DNA of 64,000 nucleotides from DTU015 sp012837895 (GTDB taxonomy: Bacteria; Bacillota; Sulfobacillia; Fermentithermobacillales; Fermentithermobacillaceae): the NCBI GenBank assembly GCA_050952085.1, contig JBMNKH010000003.1:62001-126000 (forward strand). Direction: 5' to 3'. This document shows positions 43,360 to 52,054 of this stretch, piece after piece. Below the pieces are notes generated by a model. The model saw only the letters and a list, made by a program, of their open reading frames with translations, did no database searches and had not been told where the DNA came from. Made by a program: the position numbers and the translations under genes. The number at the start of each line of letters is the position of its first letter. Within the stretch, counting starts at the first letter, position 1.

Positions 43360-44133
43360 GTGGTTACGCTGGAGAGGAGAAAGGGGGCCGAAGGAAGCAT
43401 GCCCGGGCGTCTGCTTGTGGAGCTGGGCAAAGGGCGCTTTCGCAATTCCGAAAGGCGTATCATTCCCTTTGTGAACGATCCTGAGAAGGATAAGCTTCTG
43501 AACGACATTGAACACACACCTCACGCGTTCGTGCTTGCGTGCTTGATGGACCGCCAGATCAAGGCTGAACGTGCTTGGACGATCCCGTTTGCCATAAAGG
43601 AAACGCTGCAAACCTTTGAGGTAGATGATCTAGCCGGTGTTTCGGTGCAGGAGTATAAGAGGATCTTCCGGGAAAAGTCCCTGCACAGGTTTAACGATGA
43701 TATGGCCGAGATATTTTACTCTGGGGTGCAGGACATCAAAGAGAAACACAACGGGGATGCTTCGCGGATATGGAGCAGTAAACCCAGCAGTGCGAAGGTG
43801 GTATATGAATTCTTGCAGTTTAAGGGATGTGGCAAGAAAATTGCCACGATGGCAGCTAATCTCCTCGCAACGCAGTTTAGGATCCCGTTCGCAGACTACT
43901 ATTCGATTGACATATCTCCGGATGTGCATGTGCTCAGGGTAATGAGACGGACGGGTTTGGTCAGCAGAGATGCGTGCCTAGAGGCGGTCATTTACAGGGC
44001 GAGGGAGCTTAATCCAGAGTTTCCGGGGGTGATAGACTTCTCATGCTGGGAAATCGGACGGACCTGGTGCAGACCGAGGAATCCGAACTGTGATGAGTGT
44101 GTCATCGGTTCGGTGTGTAAGAAAGTAATATAG
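43360..44133 (+). CDS. HhH-GPD DNA glycosylase with 4Fe-4S cluster (endonuclease III-like)
   Basis: 257-residue base-excision enzyme. The helix-hairpin-helix is FKGCGKKIATMAANLL with the lysine of bifunctional glycosylases. The catalytic aspartate is in SPDVHVLRVMRRTGL. The C-terminal cluster is C-x6-C-x2-C-x5-C (CRPRNPNCDECVIGSVC), the exact endonuclease III spacing. I chose the GTG at 43360 with AGGGGAG upstream. The frame extends far upstream only because it overlaps the methyltransferase gene in another frame. The N-terminal 50 residues are unlike E. coli Nth, so a specialised glycosylase is possible. Confidence 0.85.
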   Translation: MVTLERRKGAEGSMPGRLLVELGKGRFRNSERRIIPFVNDPEKDKLLNDIEHTPHAFVLACLMDRQIKAERAWTIPFAIKETLQTFEVDDLAGVSVQEYKRIFREKSLHRFNDDMAEIFYSGVQDIKEKHNGDASRIWSSKPSSAKVVYEFLQFKGCGKKIATMAANLLATQFRIPFADYYSIDISPDVHVLRVMRRTGLVSRDACLEAVIYRARELNPEFPGVIDFSCWEIGRTWCRPRNPNCDECVIGSVCKKVI

Positions 44134-44149
44134 AAGGTCGGGTGCATAG

Positions 44150-44923
44150 GTGGCAGAGTATGACCGCTTGCTGGAGCGCTTTGTCCAGCAAAACAGGATA
44201 ATCTTAGGCAGCAACCTTGTCGGCATCTACCTCCACGGTTCCGCTGCCATGGGCTGCTGGAACCCCAGAACAAGCGACTTGGACCTGTTGGTAGTAGTAA
44301 ACGATCCTCCGTGATGCGAAACCAAGAGGAAGTACATGGACATGGTTGTGGCGCTCAACGAAGAAACCCCAGGGACAGGCATCGAACTTCATGTGGTTAG
44401 GGAGTCAGTGTGTGATCCGTTTGTGTATCCAACGCCCTTTGAACTGCACTTCTCCATTTTGCATCTCCAGTGGTATCTGTCCAATTCTGACGGATATGTG
44501 GAAGCAATGAAAGGCACCGACAGGGATCTTGCGGCACATGTGATGGTGCTCCGCCATAGGGGTAAGACCCTGTATGGGAAACCCGTACAGGGCATGTTCG
44601 GACCCGTCAGCAGAAAGACTTACTTCGACAGCATTTGGCATGATGTCGCAAATGCCCCGAAAGACATCTTAGGTAATCCCATGTATATAACCCTCAATTT
44701 GTGCAGGGTATTGGCATATGTGAAGCATGACCTCATATTGTCTAAGTCTGAAGGCGGATGCTGGGGGCTCACGAATGTTCCTGAGAGATTCGGCCCTCTG
44801 GTTCGGGCCGCTCTGAACGAGTATGAAAAGGGCACAGCCATGTTCTTGGACAATGGGCTTGCAATACAGTATGCCGGCTACATGCTTGCCGAGATAAGGC
44901 GGACTTATGAGACCCTTTCGTGA
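44150..44923 (+). pseudogene. AadA-type nucleotidyltransferase interrupted by a TGA codon
   Basis: Reading from GTG 44150, the sequence is that of an aminoglycoside adenylyltransferase-like protein: LVGIYLHGSAAMGCWNPRTS then DLDLLVVV (the GS-x(n)-DxD nucleotidyltransferase site). An in-frame TGA at 44312-44314 interrupts it after VNDPP. The same frame continues in normal sequence (ETKRKYMDMVVALNEE) into the C-terminal DUF4111-like domain ending ALNEYEKGTAMFLDNGLAIQ. TGA is a normal stop elsewhere in this window, so this is a nonsense mutation. A product could start at ATG 44336 but would lack the active site. Confidence 0.75.
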
Positions 44924-44963
44924 AGACAATCCACCAGCCCAAAACGCCCGGGCCATGCTCGCC

Positions 44964-45248
44964 TCAGTCATCAGGCTCGAAGAACCCGTTACCGTAGCCG
45001 CTGATGATGCCGTTGTCCGCTGCCCATTCCACGTACTTACCGTAGTAAGCGGAGTAGCCGCAGTTGGTGAAAGAGTGGGAGGCAGGATCCTGTATCTCAA
45101 CGTAGGTCCGCTCGTAAAGCCGTCCTACCACAGTAGCGAACATTGTGCGGGTCATTCCGGCGTTAGGGGAGAAGGTGTCGTTGCCTGCAATCAGGAAGAC
45201 TTCCCGCCCGGTCACGAAACCGATGTAGCTTCTTGCCCAGTGCTGCAA
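44964..45248 (-). pseudogene. S-layer homology (SLH) domain remnant
   Basis: About 94 codons in the typical SLH pattern of Bacillota surface proteins: HWARSYIGFVTGREVF, FSPNAGMTRTMFATVVGRLY and SAYYGKYVEWAADNGIISGY, ending NGFFEPDD just before a stop. Normally ITREQMA-type sequence follows. Here a weak echo (TEASMARAF) appears in another frame. There is no signal peptide or further domain, and no ribosome site ahead. It is the decayed end of a cell-surface protein gene. Confidence 0.65.
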
Positions 45249-45415
45249 GAATCAAGCCTGATCTGAAATGGCCTAAGTGACAGACCGGCTTCTCCGGTGG
45301 GCTGGTCATTAGACGGATCACCGGTCAACAGAGGAGCAACGGAGACCCAAAATCGGGTTACGATCAAACTACAGCTGCAGACGAGACGGCGCAGGCCGGG
45401 AACAAACGCCTCCCA

Positions 45416-45979
45416 CTAAGCCTGGTGCCGTCTTGTCAGTATCTCGTCGTCGAGATATATGGCGAATTTGCAGACTCCATCGCCACACACGGCAGACTGG
45501 ATGAGGTCTACTCTTACCGGCTTCTGAAACACTGCTTGGAAGTACTTGGCGATGTAGCCTTTGCCACAGTGACAGAAGGTCGGTGAAATGGGCGTCTTGG
45601 TTGCCATCACCCAGCCACAGTCGCAACCGGCGGTTTTTATGCTGTAGAGGATGTTTCCCACTCTCTCGAGTTTGTTGCACCTGTTCCCCAGTTTCTCTAT
45701 GAAGTCGTCGATATCGGTTGACTGCTCATAGATCCTCCTGGCTTCCCCTTTCCTTACCTCGAAGTCGCAGGAGCACCTCTCCATGACCTCAATCCTGGTC
45801 TTCTCATCTAGCATGGAGTCCATACGGTCCATGGCGTTCTTGACCCATGTGGCTTTCCTTCTGGGGCCGGAGGCTGATGTCAGTGATTCGCTGCCTTCCA
45901 TGATCGCCCGGCGGGTCTCATCGCCAACGGCAAGCTCAAGGCTCTTGTTCAGTTTTTCTATCCAGCTAAGCCTTCTCAT
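45416..45979 (-). CDS. Cysteine-rich protein of unknown function
   Basis: 187 residues, no membrane segment. It contains three CxC pairs (RCSCDF, GCDCGW, FCHCGKGY), one more cysteine (NRCNKL) and a final CGDGVCKFAIYL. The last block resembles the end of V4R (4-vinyl-reductase) domains, which bind small ligands or metals. I cannot name a family with certainty. The ATG at 45979 has GGGAGGG ahead of it. The frame is open to 46069 without a site. A zinc- or Fe-S-binding role is suggested by the cysteines only. Confidence 0.65.
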   Translation of the reverse strand: MRRLSWIEKLNKSLELAVGDETRRAIMEGSESLTSASGPRRKATWVKNAMDRMDSMLDEKTRIEVMERCSCDFEVRKGEARRIYEQSTDIDDFIEKLGNRCNKLERVGNILYSIKTAGCDCGWVMATKTPISPTFCHCGKGYIAKYFQAVFQKPVRVDLIQSAVCGDGVCKFAIYLDDEILTRRHQA

Positions 45980-46097
45980 GGACAACCCTCCCAAAAGCCT
46001 GAAAAGGAATTCTCTCCCGCGAACCCCAATTCCTTCTATGGCAAGGACCGTGCCGAGGGAATAGCCCACGGGGCGGCAGTGAACTTCAAATAGCCGG

Positions 46098-49000
46098 TTA
46101 CTCTACTACCTTCATTGACTCGGCCATCTTGATATTCCGAAGTCTTGGGGCCATGGCCAGCTGGACGATGAACGAGTACGCAAGTGTGAAGGCGCCAGAC
46201 AGAGCCATGCTTGTGGGAGATACTTGCCTACCAAACATGAAGTCGGGGGTTTCTACGGTCCTAATCACAAAGCCGTGCAGCAAGAGCCCGAGTCCGAACC
46301 CCAGGGTGATGCCTATGGCGGTGAGGATGGTTATCTCCCGGAAAATGTAGGCGGCAACCTCGTCACCGTGAAAACCCAGCACTTTCAGGGTCGCAAGCTC
46401 CCTCTTCCGTTCTGCAATGTTTATGTTGATGAGATTGTAAAGCACGATGGCGGCCAGGGCTCCCGATGAGACGATGAAGACGATCACAATAAGGCTTATG
46501 CTGTTTAAGATTGTATCCAGGGATTCTCTTATTTGGGATATGAACTGGGCGCCTAAAACGGCATCGGAAGCAAGAAGCATGGTCAGCGTATTGTCCTGTT
46601 CCTTTGAGCCGGCAATGCCGGTTTTGGCCATGAGGACGTTGCACGACGGTTCTTCTCCGAAAACCTGGGCGCACTCGTTCTTGCCTATGTATGCGTAGCT
46701 CCCGGCGTAGTACTCGGCTATTTGAGACAGAACAAACTCTCCGACCTCTCCGTCACCGTTTTCCAGAGTGAAAACATCGCCCGGCCTAAGACCCAGATTG
46801 ACGGCCATTTTCTCGGTGAGGACTACGGACGAATCACTGAAGGCGATTCCCTTCCCGCTTCGTCTGTCTCGGAGAGTCACTACCTCGGCAAGGTCCTCTG
46901 ACTTAATCGGCACCATGACGGTTGTTTCTACTCTCCTCCCGTTAGCCATTACATACCCGGTCTCGGAGAAGGCCTCCACGTAGCCGGTGACGTTGGGATC
47001 GTTTAGGAATCGGTTCAAGATAGGATCCATCACGATGGGGTTAAGACTGTCGCGGGAGTCATCGTGGAATCCTTCGTACGAGCTGTCCAAGGCAATGTAC
47101 AGGTCAAACTTGGTTATTTCGTCAAACTGAGTCTGGGCGAGGTCTCCTATGGAGTCCCGAAGGCCAAAGCCGGTCACTAGCAAGGCAGTGCAACCGGCCA
47201 CCCCCAACACGGTCATGACGAAGTTCCTCCTGTAGCGGACGAGGTTTCGGACGGTGGCTTTGTAGCTGAACGTAAGGCGAGACCAGATGGCAGGTATTCT
47301 CTCCAGGAACACTCGTTTTCCGGCCTTGGGCGGACGCGGTCGCATGAGAGATGCAGGCCTTTCTTTAAGGGCGCTCCAACAAGCCGAGACCGTGGCTCCT
47401 ATGGTACAAGACAAGGCAAGGACGGACGAGAGCATCGCGAGGTCCCATCGGAACTCGGTAATCAGAGGGGGCAGCCGGTAGACGCTCTTATAGACTTGCC
47501 ATATGATTCTCGGGAGCAACTTGAAGCCCAAGATAGAGCCCACAATGCAGCCAAATAGGCTGGACAGGCCGGAGTAGACAACGTACCTAGATATAATTGT
47601 CCACGTGGGATACCCGAGGGCTTTCAGGGTCCCCAGTTCTGTCCTTTCTTCTTCCACCATGCGAGCCATGGTGGTGAGGGCAACCAAGGCGGCGACAAAG
47701 AAGAAGAACCCCGGAAAGACCTTGGCGATGGCTGCGACCTTTTGGATGTTGGTCGAAAAGCTTGAGTAACTGACGTTGGACTTCCGGTCAAAGACATACC
47801 ATTCCGGCTCTTCGATATCGCTCAATGACTCTTCGGCGTCCAGTATTTCCTGCCACGCGTCTGCCAGCTCTTTCTCTGCATCGGCCTTGGCTTTCCAATA
47901 CTCGGCTTCCCCTTCTCTTAGTTTCCTTAAGCCTTCCGCATACTCTTCCTCTGCTTCGGCAAGATCAGCTTCGCCTTTGCGGATCTCTTCCTCAGCCTTG
48001 GTTACCTCCTCAGCGAGCTCGATCTCAGCCTCGGCAATTCTGGCTAGACCTTCGTGGTACTCTTTCCACCCGTCATCCAGCTCCTTGCGACCCTTTTCCA
48101 GTTCTGCGCGGCCTTTGTCCAACTGCGCCCGGGCGTCTTCCAGCTGAGATTTGGCCTTGGCCAATTCTGCCCACCCGTCTTCCAGCATGGCCCGGCTTCT
48201 CTCGAGTTCCGCCTTTCCGGCATCCAGCTGGGCCTTTGCGGAAGCGTGCTGCGCTTTGCCCTGTTCAAGCTGTTGGCGGCCCTCGGCGCAAGCGGCTTTT
48301 CCCGCTTCGATTTGGGAGTAGGTAGAGTCGAGTTCCAGCTTGGCATTGTCCAACGCCAGAGAAATCTGTAAGAGGTCGTCTGCCTGCATGGGGATTCCAG
48401 CACCGACTAGGATTTGGTCGACCGCAGCCCGCACTTGGCCTGTTGGGTCGGACTCCATGGCATCAAAGAGTTCGTCCCCTGAAGCAAACTCAATGCCCAA
48501 GCCGCGAAGAGCACCGAGAACACTGGACACGACTAAATCGAACTGGGCTTTTTGTTCCTGGAAAGCTGCAAGCCCTTCTTCATACTTGGACTCGGCCTGG
48601 CGAAGCTCGTCTTCGGCTGCAAGAAGCTTTTCTTCTTCTTCCTTTATCCTCTCACCGGCTTCTGTCCACTGGCTGAGCCCCTCCAAGTATTCGGCTTCAG
48701 CCCGGTCGAAAGAGGCCTGGGCCTGGCTCAGCTGCCCCCGGCCCTTGCGGTACTCGTTGTATCCCTTGTTGTACTCCTCTTCGCCTTCTTCGAGCTCTCT
48801 CCCGGCTTCCGCCAGTCTGCGCTCTGCATCTTCCAGCTCAACGAGGGCCTCCGCCAGTTCGCGCTTCCCCTGTTCGATCTCGTCAAGAGCCTTGGCGGTC
48901 TCTTCAGCCAGTTTGGTCTTGGCATCAGCAAGCCCGGCCTTGCCCTCCTCTATCTGGCGCCTGGCATCATCCAGTTCGGCCCTGCCTTTTTCAATCCCGG

Positions 49001-50028
49001 CCCAGGCATCGGCCAGTTCAGCGTCGACCTCCGCTTTGGCATCTTCATACTCTCCCTTGGCTTTGTCTGTTTCGGCCCTGCCTTCTGCCAAGATGTCGGT
49101 ATAGCGGATCTCCGGAGCGCACCTCGCCAAGAGCTTCGAGTTTTTCCACCATCTCCTCGAGCCTGGCTTCATACTCAGGTGTAAAAGCAGTGAGTTTGTC
49201 TGCATCCCGGACGGTGATATATAGGTCTGTATATACATCCAGGGCATAGCAGCTTTCGTTCACGTATATGACTGCGTCCAAACGGCCATTTCCGACGGAA
49301 GTGGGTTCGCGCTCCCAGGAGAAGTAGAAGGGGTTATTGACGATCCCTACTACCGTGTACTCGGTCACCTGATAAATATCGCCGATGTCTTCCGAACTCT
49401 GGTGTTCGGGCGCTACCTTAAGAACGGCCCCAAGCTTCACCCCAGTGGACAGGGGGCTGGTCCCATGAGCAAGACACTCGTTGTCCGAAGAAGGCATTCT
49501 CCCTTCCACAAGTTCGAGGCGGTTTAGAAAAGCGCCGCCGGCCTCCTGGAGGCGATCCTCCTGGAGACCATCCCCCTGGAAACTGTCCCACTGGACGCCA
49601 TCTCCCTCGAGAGGATCCGCTTCGAGACTATCCGCTTGGAGGCTACCTGTCTTTAGGCGCTCCAAGGGCACTCCATAGATGCGCACTGCTATGGGCTTCT
49701 CGAGGTCCGTATGCATCAGCGCATCTGTAACAAAGGCGGGCATAACGCTCTCGACGCCTTCCATGGCCGAGACGGCTTCGATGTCTTTCTTGGTGAGCCC
49801 CATGGTGGCTTTAACGAATATGTCAGCCGTGCACTCACGGTCATAGTAGGCATCGACTGACGCGAAAAAGTCAGAAGAAATGGCAAGCATGCCTGCGAAA
49901 AACCCCACGCCCAACGCAACTATGCCCAGGATGGCCAGAAACCGGCCAAGACTCCCACGAATCTGGCGGAACAATGTCTTTATATAGGTCTTCGTCTTGA
50001 TATGGCTTCTTCTCGGGGCGACTACCAT
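46098..50028 (-). pseudogene. FtsX/MacB-type ABC permease with long coiled coil, one frameshift
   Basis: A 1309-codon gene split by one extra base at 49112-49113 (plus-strand CC). The first part (50028 to about 49115) has a membrane anchor (FLAILGIVALGVGFFAGML) and an extracytoplasmic domain. The second part continues with about 480 residues of Glu/Ala/Lys heptad coiled coil (LEKGRKELDDGWKEYHEG and similar). Three membrane segments (FFFFVAALVALTTM region), another extracytoplasmic domain and a second FtsX domain (LATLKVLGFHGDEVAAYIF) follow. Dropping one base restores RSEIRYTDILAEG at the join. Long-coil FtsX proteins of Bacillota move lipids or act in envelope stress. The ATPase gene overlaps its start by 7 bp. 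A 15-bp repeat array lies in the first domain. Confidence 0.8.
49545..49649. repeat. Seven 15-bp tandem repeats inside the FtsX-type permease gene
   Basis: Units begin at 49545 and every 15 bases after it, following CCTGGAGRCNATCCC on the plus strand. On the coding strand they add seven pentapeptides (LQADS, LEADP, LEGDG, VQWDS, FQGDG, LQEDR, LQEAG) to the first extracytoplasmic domain, in frame. Confidence 0.85.
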
Positions 50029-50729
50029 TCGATCTCCTCGGCAGCTACGGGATTGGGATTCTTGTACATGTTCACGACGCTCCCACTTCTCATGTGGATG
50101 ACGCGGTCTGCCACGTTGGTTATGGCTTGGTTGTGGGTGATGACAAACACGGTCTTCCCGGTCTTCTTGCAGGTTTCGTGAAGGAGCCTTAGGATACTGC
50201 GACCGGTTTCAAAGTCGAGAGCACCGGTAGGCTCGTCGCAAAGGAGGATCTTGGGGCTCTTAGCAAGGGCCCTGGCAATAGCCACGCGCTGCTGTTCGCC
50301 TCCTGAGAGTTCCGACGGGAAGTTAAACGTGCGGTCAGAGAGTCCCACCATGGCCAGCGCCTCTTCCGGGTCGATTGGGTCCTTGCATATTTCCGTAGCC
50401 AACTCCACATTCTCCAGGGCGGTTAAGTTCTGTACGAGGTTGTAGAACTGGAAAACGAAGCCCACGTCATAGCGGCGGTAGTCGGTAAGCTGCTTTTCAT
50501 CAAGGGCGCTTATCTCCCGCCCGTCCAAGAGTATCCTGCCGCTATCACACGAATCCATCCCGCCGAGCATGTTAAGAACGGTTGTCTTTCCCGCGCCGCT
50601 CGGACCCACAATCACGCAAAACTCGCCTTTGTCTACTCTGAAACTCACGTGGTCTGCGGCTTTTATGGTATGAGTGCCCATCAAGTAATGCTTGCATACG
50701 TCGTCAAACACAACAAAATCCTTCAACAC
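50022..50729 (-). CDS. ABC transporter ATP-binding protein (LolD/MacB type)
   Basis: 235-residue ATPase. Walker A is GPSGAGKTTVLNML, the signature is LSGGEQQRVAIARAL, Walker B is LLCDEPTGALD and the switch is VITHNQAI. This is the pattern of ATPases serving FtsX-type mechanotransmission permeases. Its stop overlaps the permease start by 7 bp, and the MarR gene lies 12 bp upstream. All three form one operon. Confidence 0.9.
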   Translation of the reverse strand: MLKDFVVFDDVCKHYLMGTHTIKAADHVSFRVDKGEFCVIVGPSGAGKTTVLNMLGGMDSCDSGRILLDGREISALDEKQLTDYRRYDVGFVFQFYNLVQNLTALENVELATEICKDPIDPEEALAMVGLSDRTFNFPSELSGGEQQRVAIARALAKSPKILLCDEPTGALDFETGRSILRLLHETCKKTGKTVFVITHNQAITNVADRVIHMRSGSVVNMYKNPNPVAAEEIEW

Positions 50730-50741
50730 GACATCTCCTCG

Positions 50742-51164
50742 TTACGCGCCGATAATCTCTATTGAAAGGTCGATGAGCCTTACAAGGTCGAGGACGTTGG
50801 CTTCTCCAAGGCCCTCAACCAGCCGGTCAAAGTATTCCTCCACTCTCTCCTGCTTGCGCCTTAGGAACTCGGCGCCTTCGGGTGTAAGGGTGACTCTCAC
50901 ACGCCTTCTGTCATGCTCGGAGCCCCGCAGTTTTACGAAACCTTTCTTTCTCAAAGCGGATAGAGCCGCCGTAATCCTTGACCTGGATACACGCAGTTTT
51001 TCGCTCAAGGTGGAAGGGTTTATCTCGGTACCGCGGTTTTGGGCAAGGTGATAGAGTATGTTGATTTCACCTTGCAGGAACTCTGCCAGACAGGCGAAAG
51101 CCTCTCCTTCGTAGAGTCTGGAGAGTGACGCGGTCAACCGGTCCCTCAGTTCTCGTTTGTCCAT
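50742..51164 (-). CDS. MarR-family transcriptional regulator
   Basis: 140-residue regulator with a winged helix: INPSTLSEKLRVSRSRITAA as the recognition part and SEHDRRRVRVTLTPEG as the wing. The ATG at 51164 has GGGGAGTGG 8 bases upstream. Other in-frame ATGs lie at 51170 and 51188. First gene of the operon with the ATPase and FtsX-type permease, so it probably represses them from the operator just upstream. Confidence 0.87.
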   Translation of the reverse strand: MDKRELRDRLTASLSRLYEGEAFACLAEFLQGEINILYHLAQNRGTEINPSTLSEKLRVSRSRITAALSALRKKGFVKLRGSEHDRRRVRVTLTPEGAEFLRRKQERVEEYFDRLVEGLGEANVLDLVRLIDLSIEIIGA

Positions 51165-51194
51165 ATGCATTCCACTCCCCAGGAGCATGAGATA

Positions 51195-51270
51195 GTTAAC
51201 GCTGTTGATGGTTAACAGTATTTATGATTAACACTATGCATTATATACTCCTGTGGGACGTGATAGTCAA
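51195..51270 (-). promoter_or_regulatory. Promoter and operator of the MarR operon
   Basis: On the minus strand TTGACT (51270-51265) stands 17 bases before TATATA (51247-51242), with an overlapping TATAAT at 51245-51240. Just downstream is CTGTT-N7-AACAG (51202-51218) and two GTTAAC sites (51195-51200, 51211-51216). This fits MarR autoregulation. Confidence 0.6.
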
Positions 51271-51439
51271 TGGGAGAGAAGGATAGCCTCTGGGTAAGGA
51301 GCCCGCAATCGCGTTTGATGATACGCCTCAAGGGATAACAGCTGGAAGAAGGGATAACCGTTTGAAAGGACAATCGTATAATGAGATAGACAACACTCTG
51401 AAAGCATAGCGGTTTCAAGAGATAACAGGAGGTGTCCTC

Positions 51440-51928
51440 ATGAAAGTCGTCATTGCATATTGCTCGTGGCATCATGGGAATACCAAGAAACTCCTGGATG
51501 CCATCAAGCAATCCTACGATGTGACGCTCATCAATACACGCGAGTGTAAACAGGCGGACTTATCTGATTACGACATAATAGGTTTCGCTTCGGGCATATA
51601 TGGCTTTAACTTCGATGAGTCAGTGATTGAGTTTGCCAAGCACAACCTGCCCAGCAACAAGCGGGTATTTCTTATCCATACTTATGGTGTGAAAATGGAC
51701 TACACGCGGGAGATGAGGAAGATCATTGCAGAGAAATCATGCCGGTTGCTGGGTGTCTACGGATGCAAGGGTTTTGACACCTTCGGGCCTCTCAAGCTAA
51801 TCGGTGGGATCGCCAAGGGACGCCCGGACGAGAATGACATAAAAGGTGCAGTTGAGTTTTGCCGTAGGATTATTGAGAGCGAGAACGCTACACAGCCGAA
51901 TGACGCTCAAATGATTCGGCCCAGCTAA
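51440..51928 (+). CDS. Flavodoxin-family protein
   Basis: 162-residue cytoplasmic FMN protein. The phosphate-binding loop is seen as YCSWHHGNTKKLLDAI, and the second flavin loop as GFASGIYGFNFDESVIEF. The C-terminal part KGFDTFGPLKLIGGIAKGRP is usual for short flavodoxins of anaerobes that act as electron carriers or protoporphyrinogen-type reductases. CAGGAGGTG is upstream of the ATG. It diverges from the MarR operon. Confidence 0.85.
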   Translation: MKVVIAYCSWHHGNTKKLLDAIKQSYDVTLINTRECKQADLSDYDIIGFASGIYGFNFDESVIEFAKHNLPSNKRVFLIHTYGVKMDYTREMRKIIAEKSCRLLGVYGCKGFDTFGPLKLIGGIAKGRPDENDIKGAVEFCRRIIESENATQPNDAQMIRPS

Positions 51929-52054
51929 AACTAGTCCTATTGCGAGCAAGGTACTTCGTGGAGCCTGTCCGGAAACTTCTCCCCTTCTTCAAGTCGTCCA
52001 TAATAGGGAGGAGTCCGCCCGGACTTCCACACAACACACGAAAGGGGTATCCCG

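Noticed and set aside
44312..44314. Selenocysteine or tryptophan at the TGA
   Set aside because: TGA ends many intact genes here. No SECIS-like hairpin was seen directly after it, and the position is not a conserved Cys or Trp in the family.
47776..49184. Several Ser/Ala/Leu-rich open frames antisense to the FtsX-type permease
   Set aside because: They are shadows of the GC-biased heptad coding sequence on the other strand.
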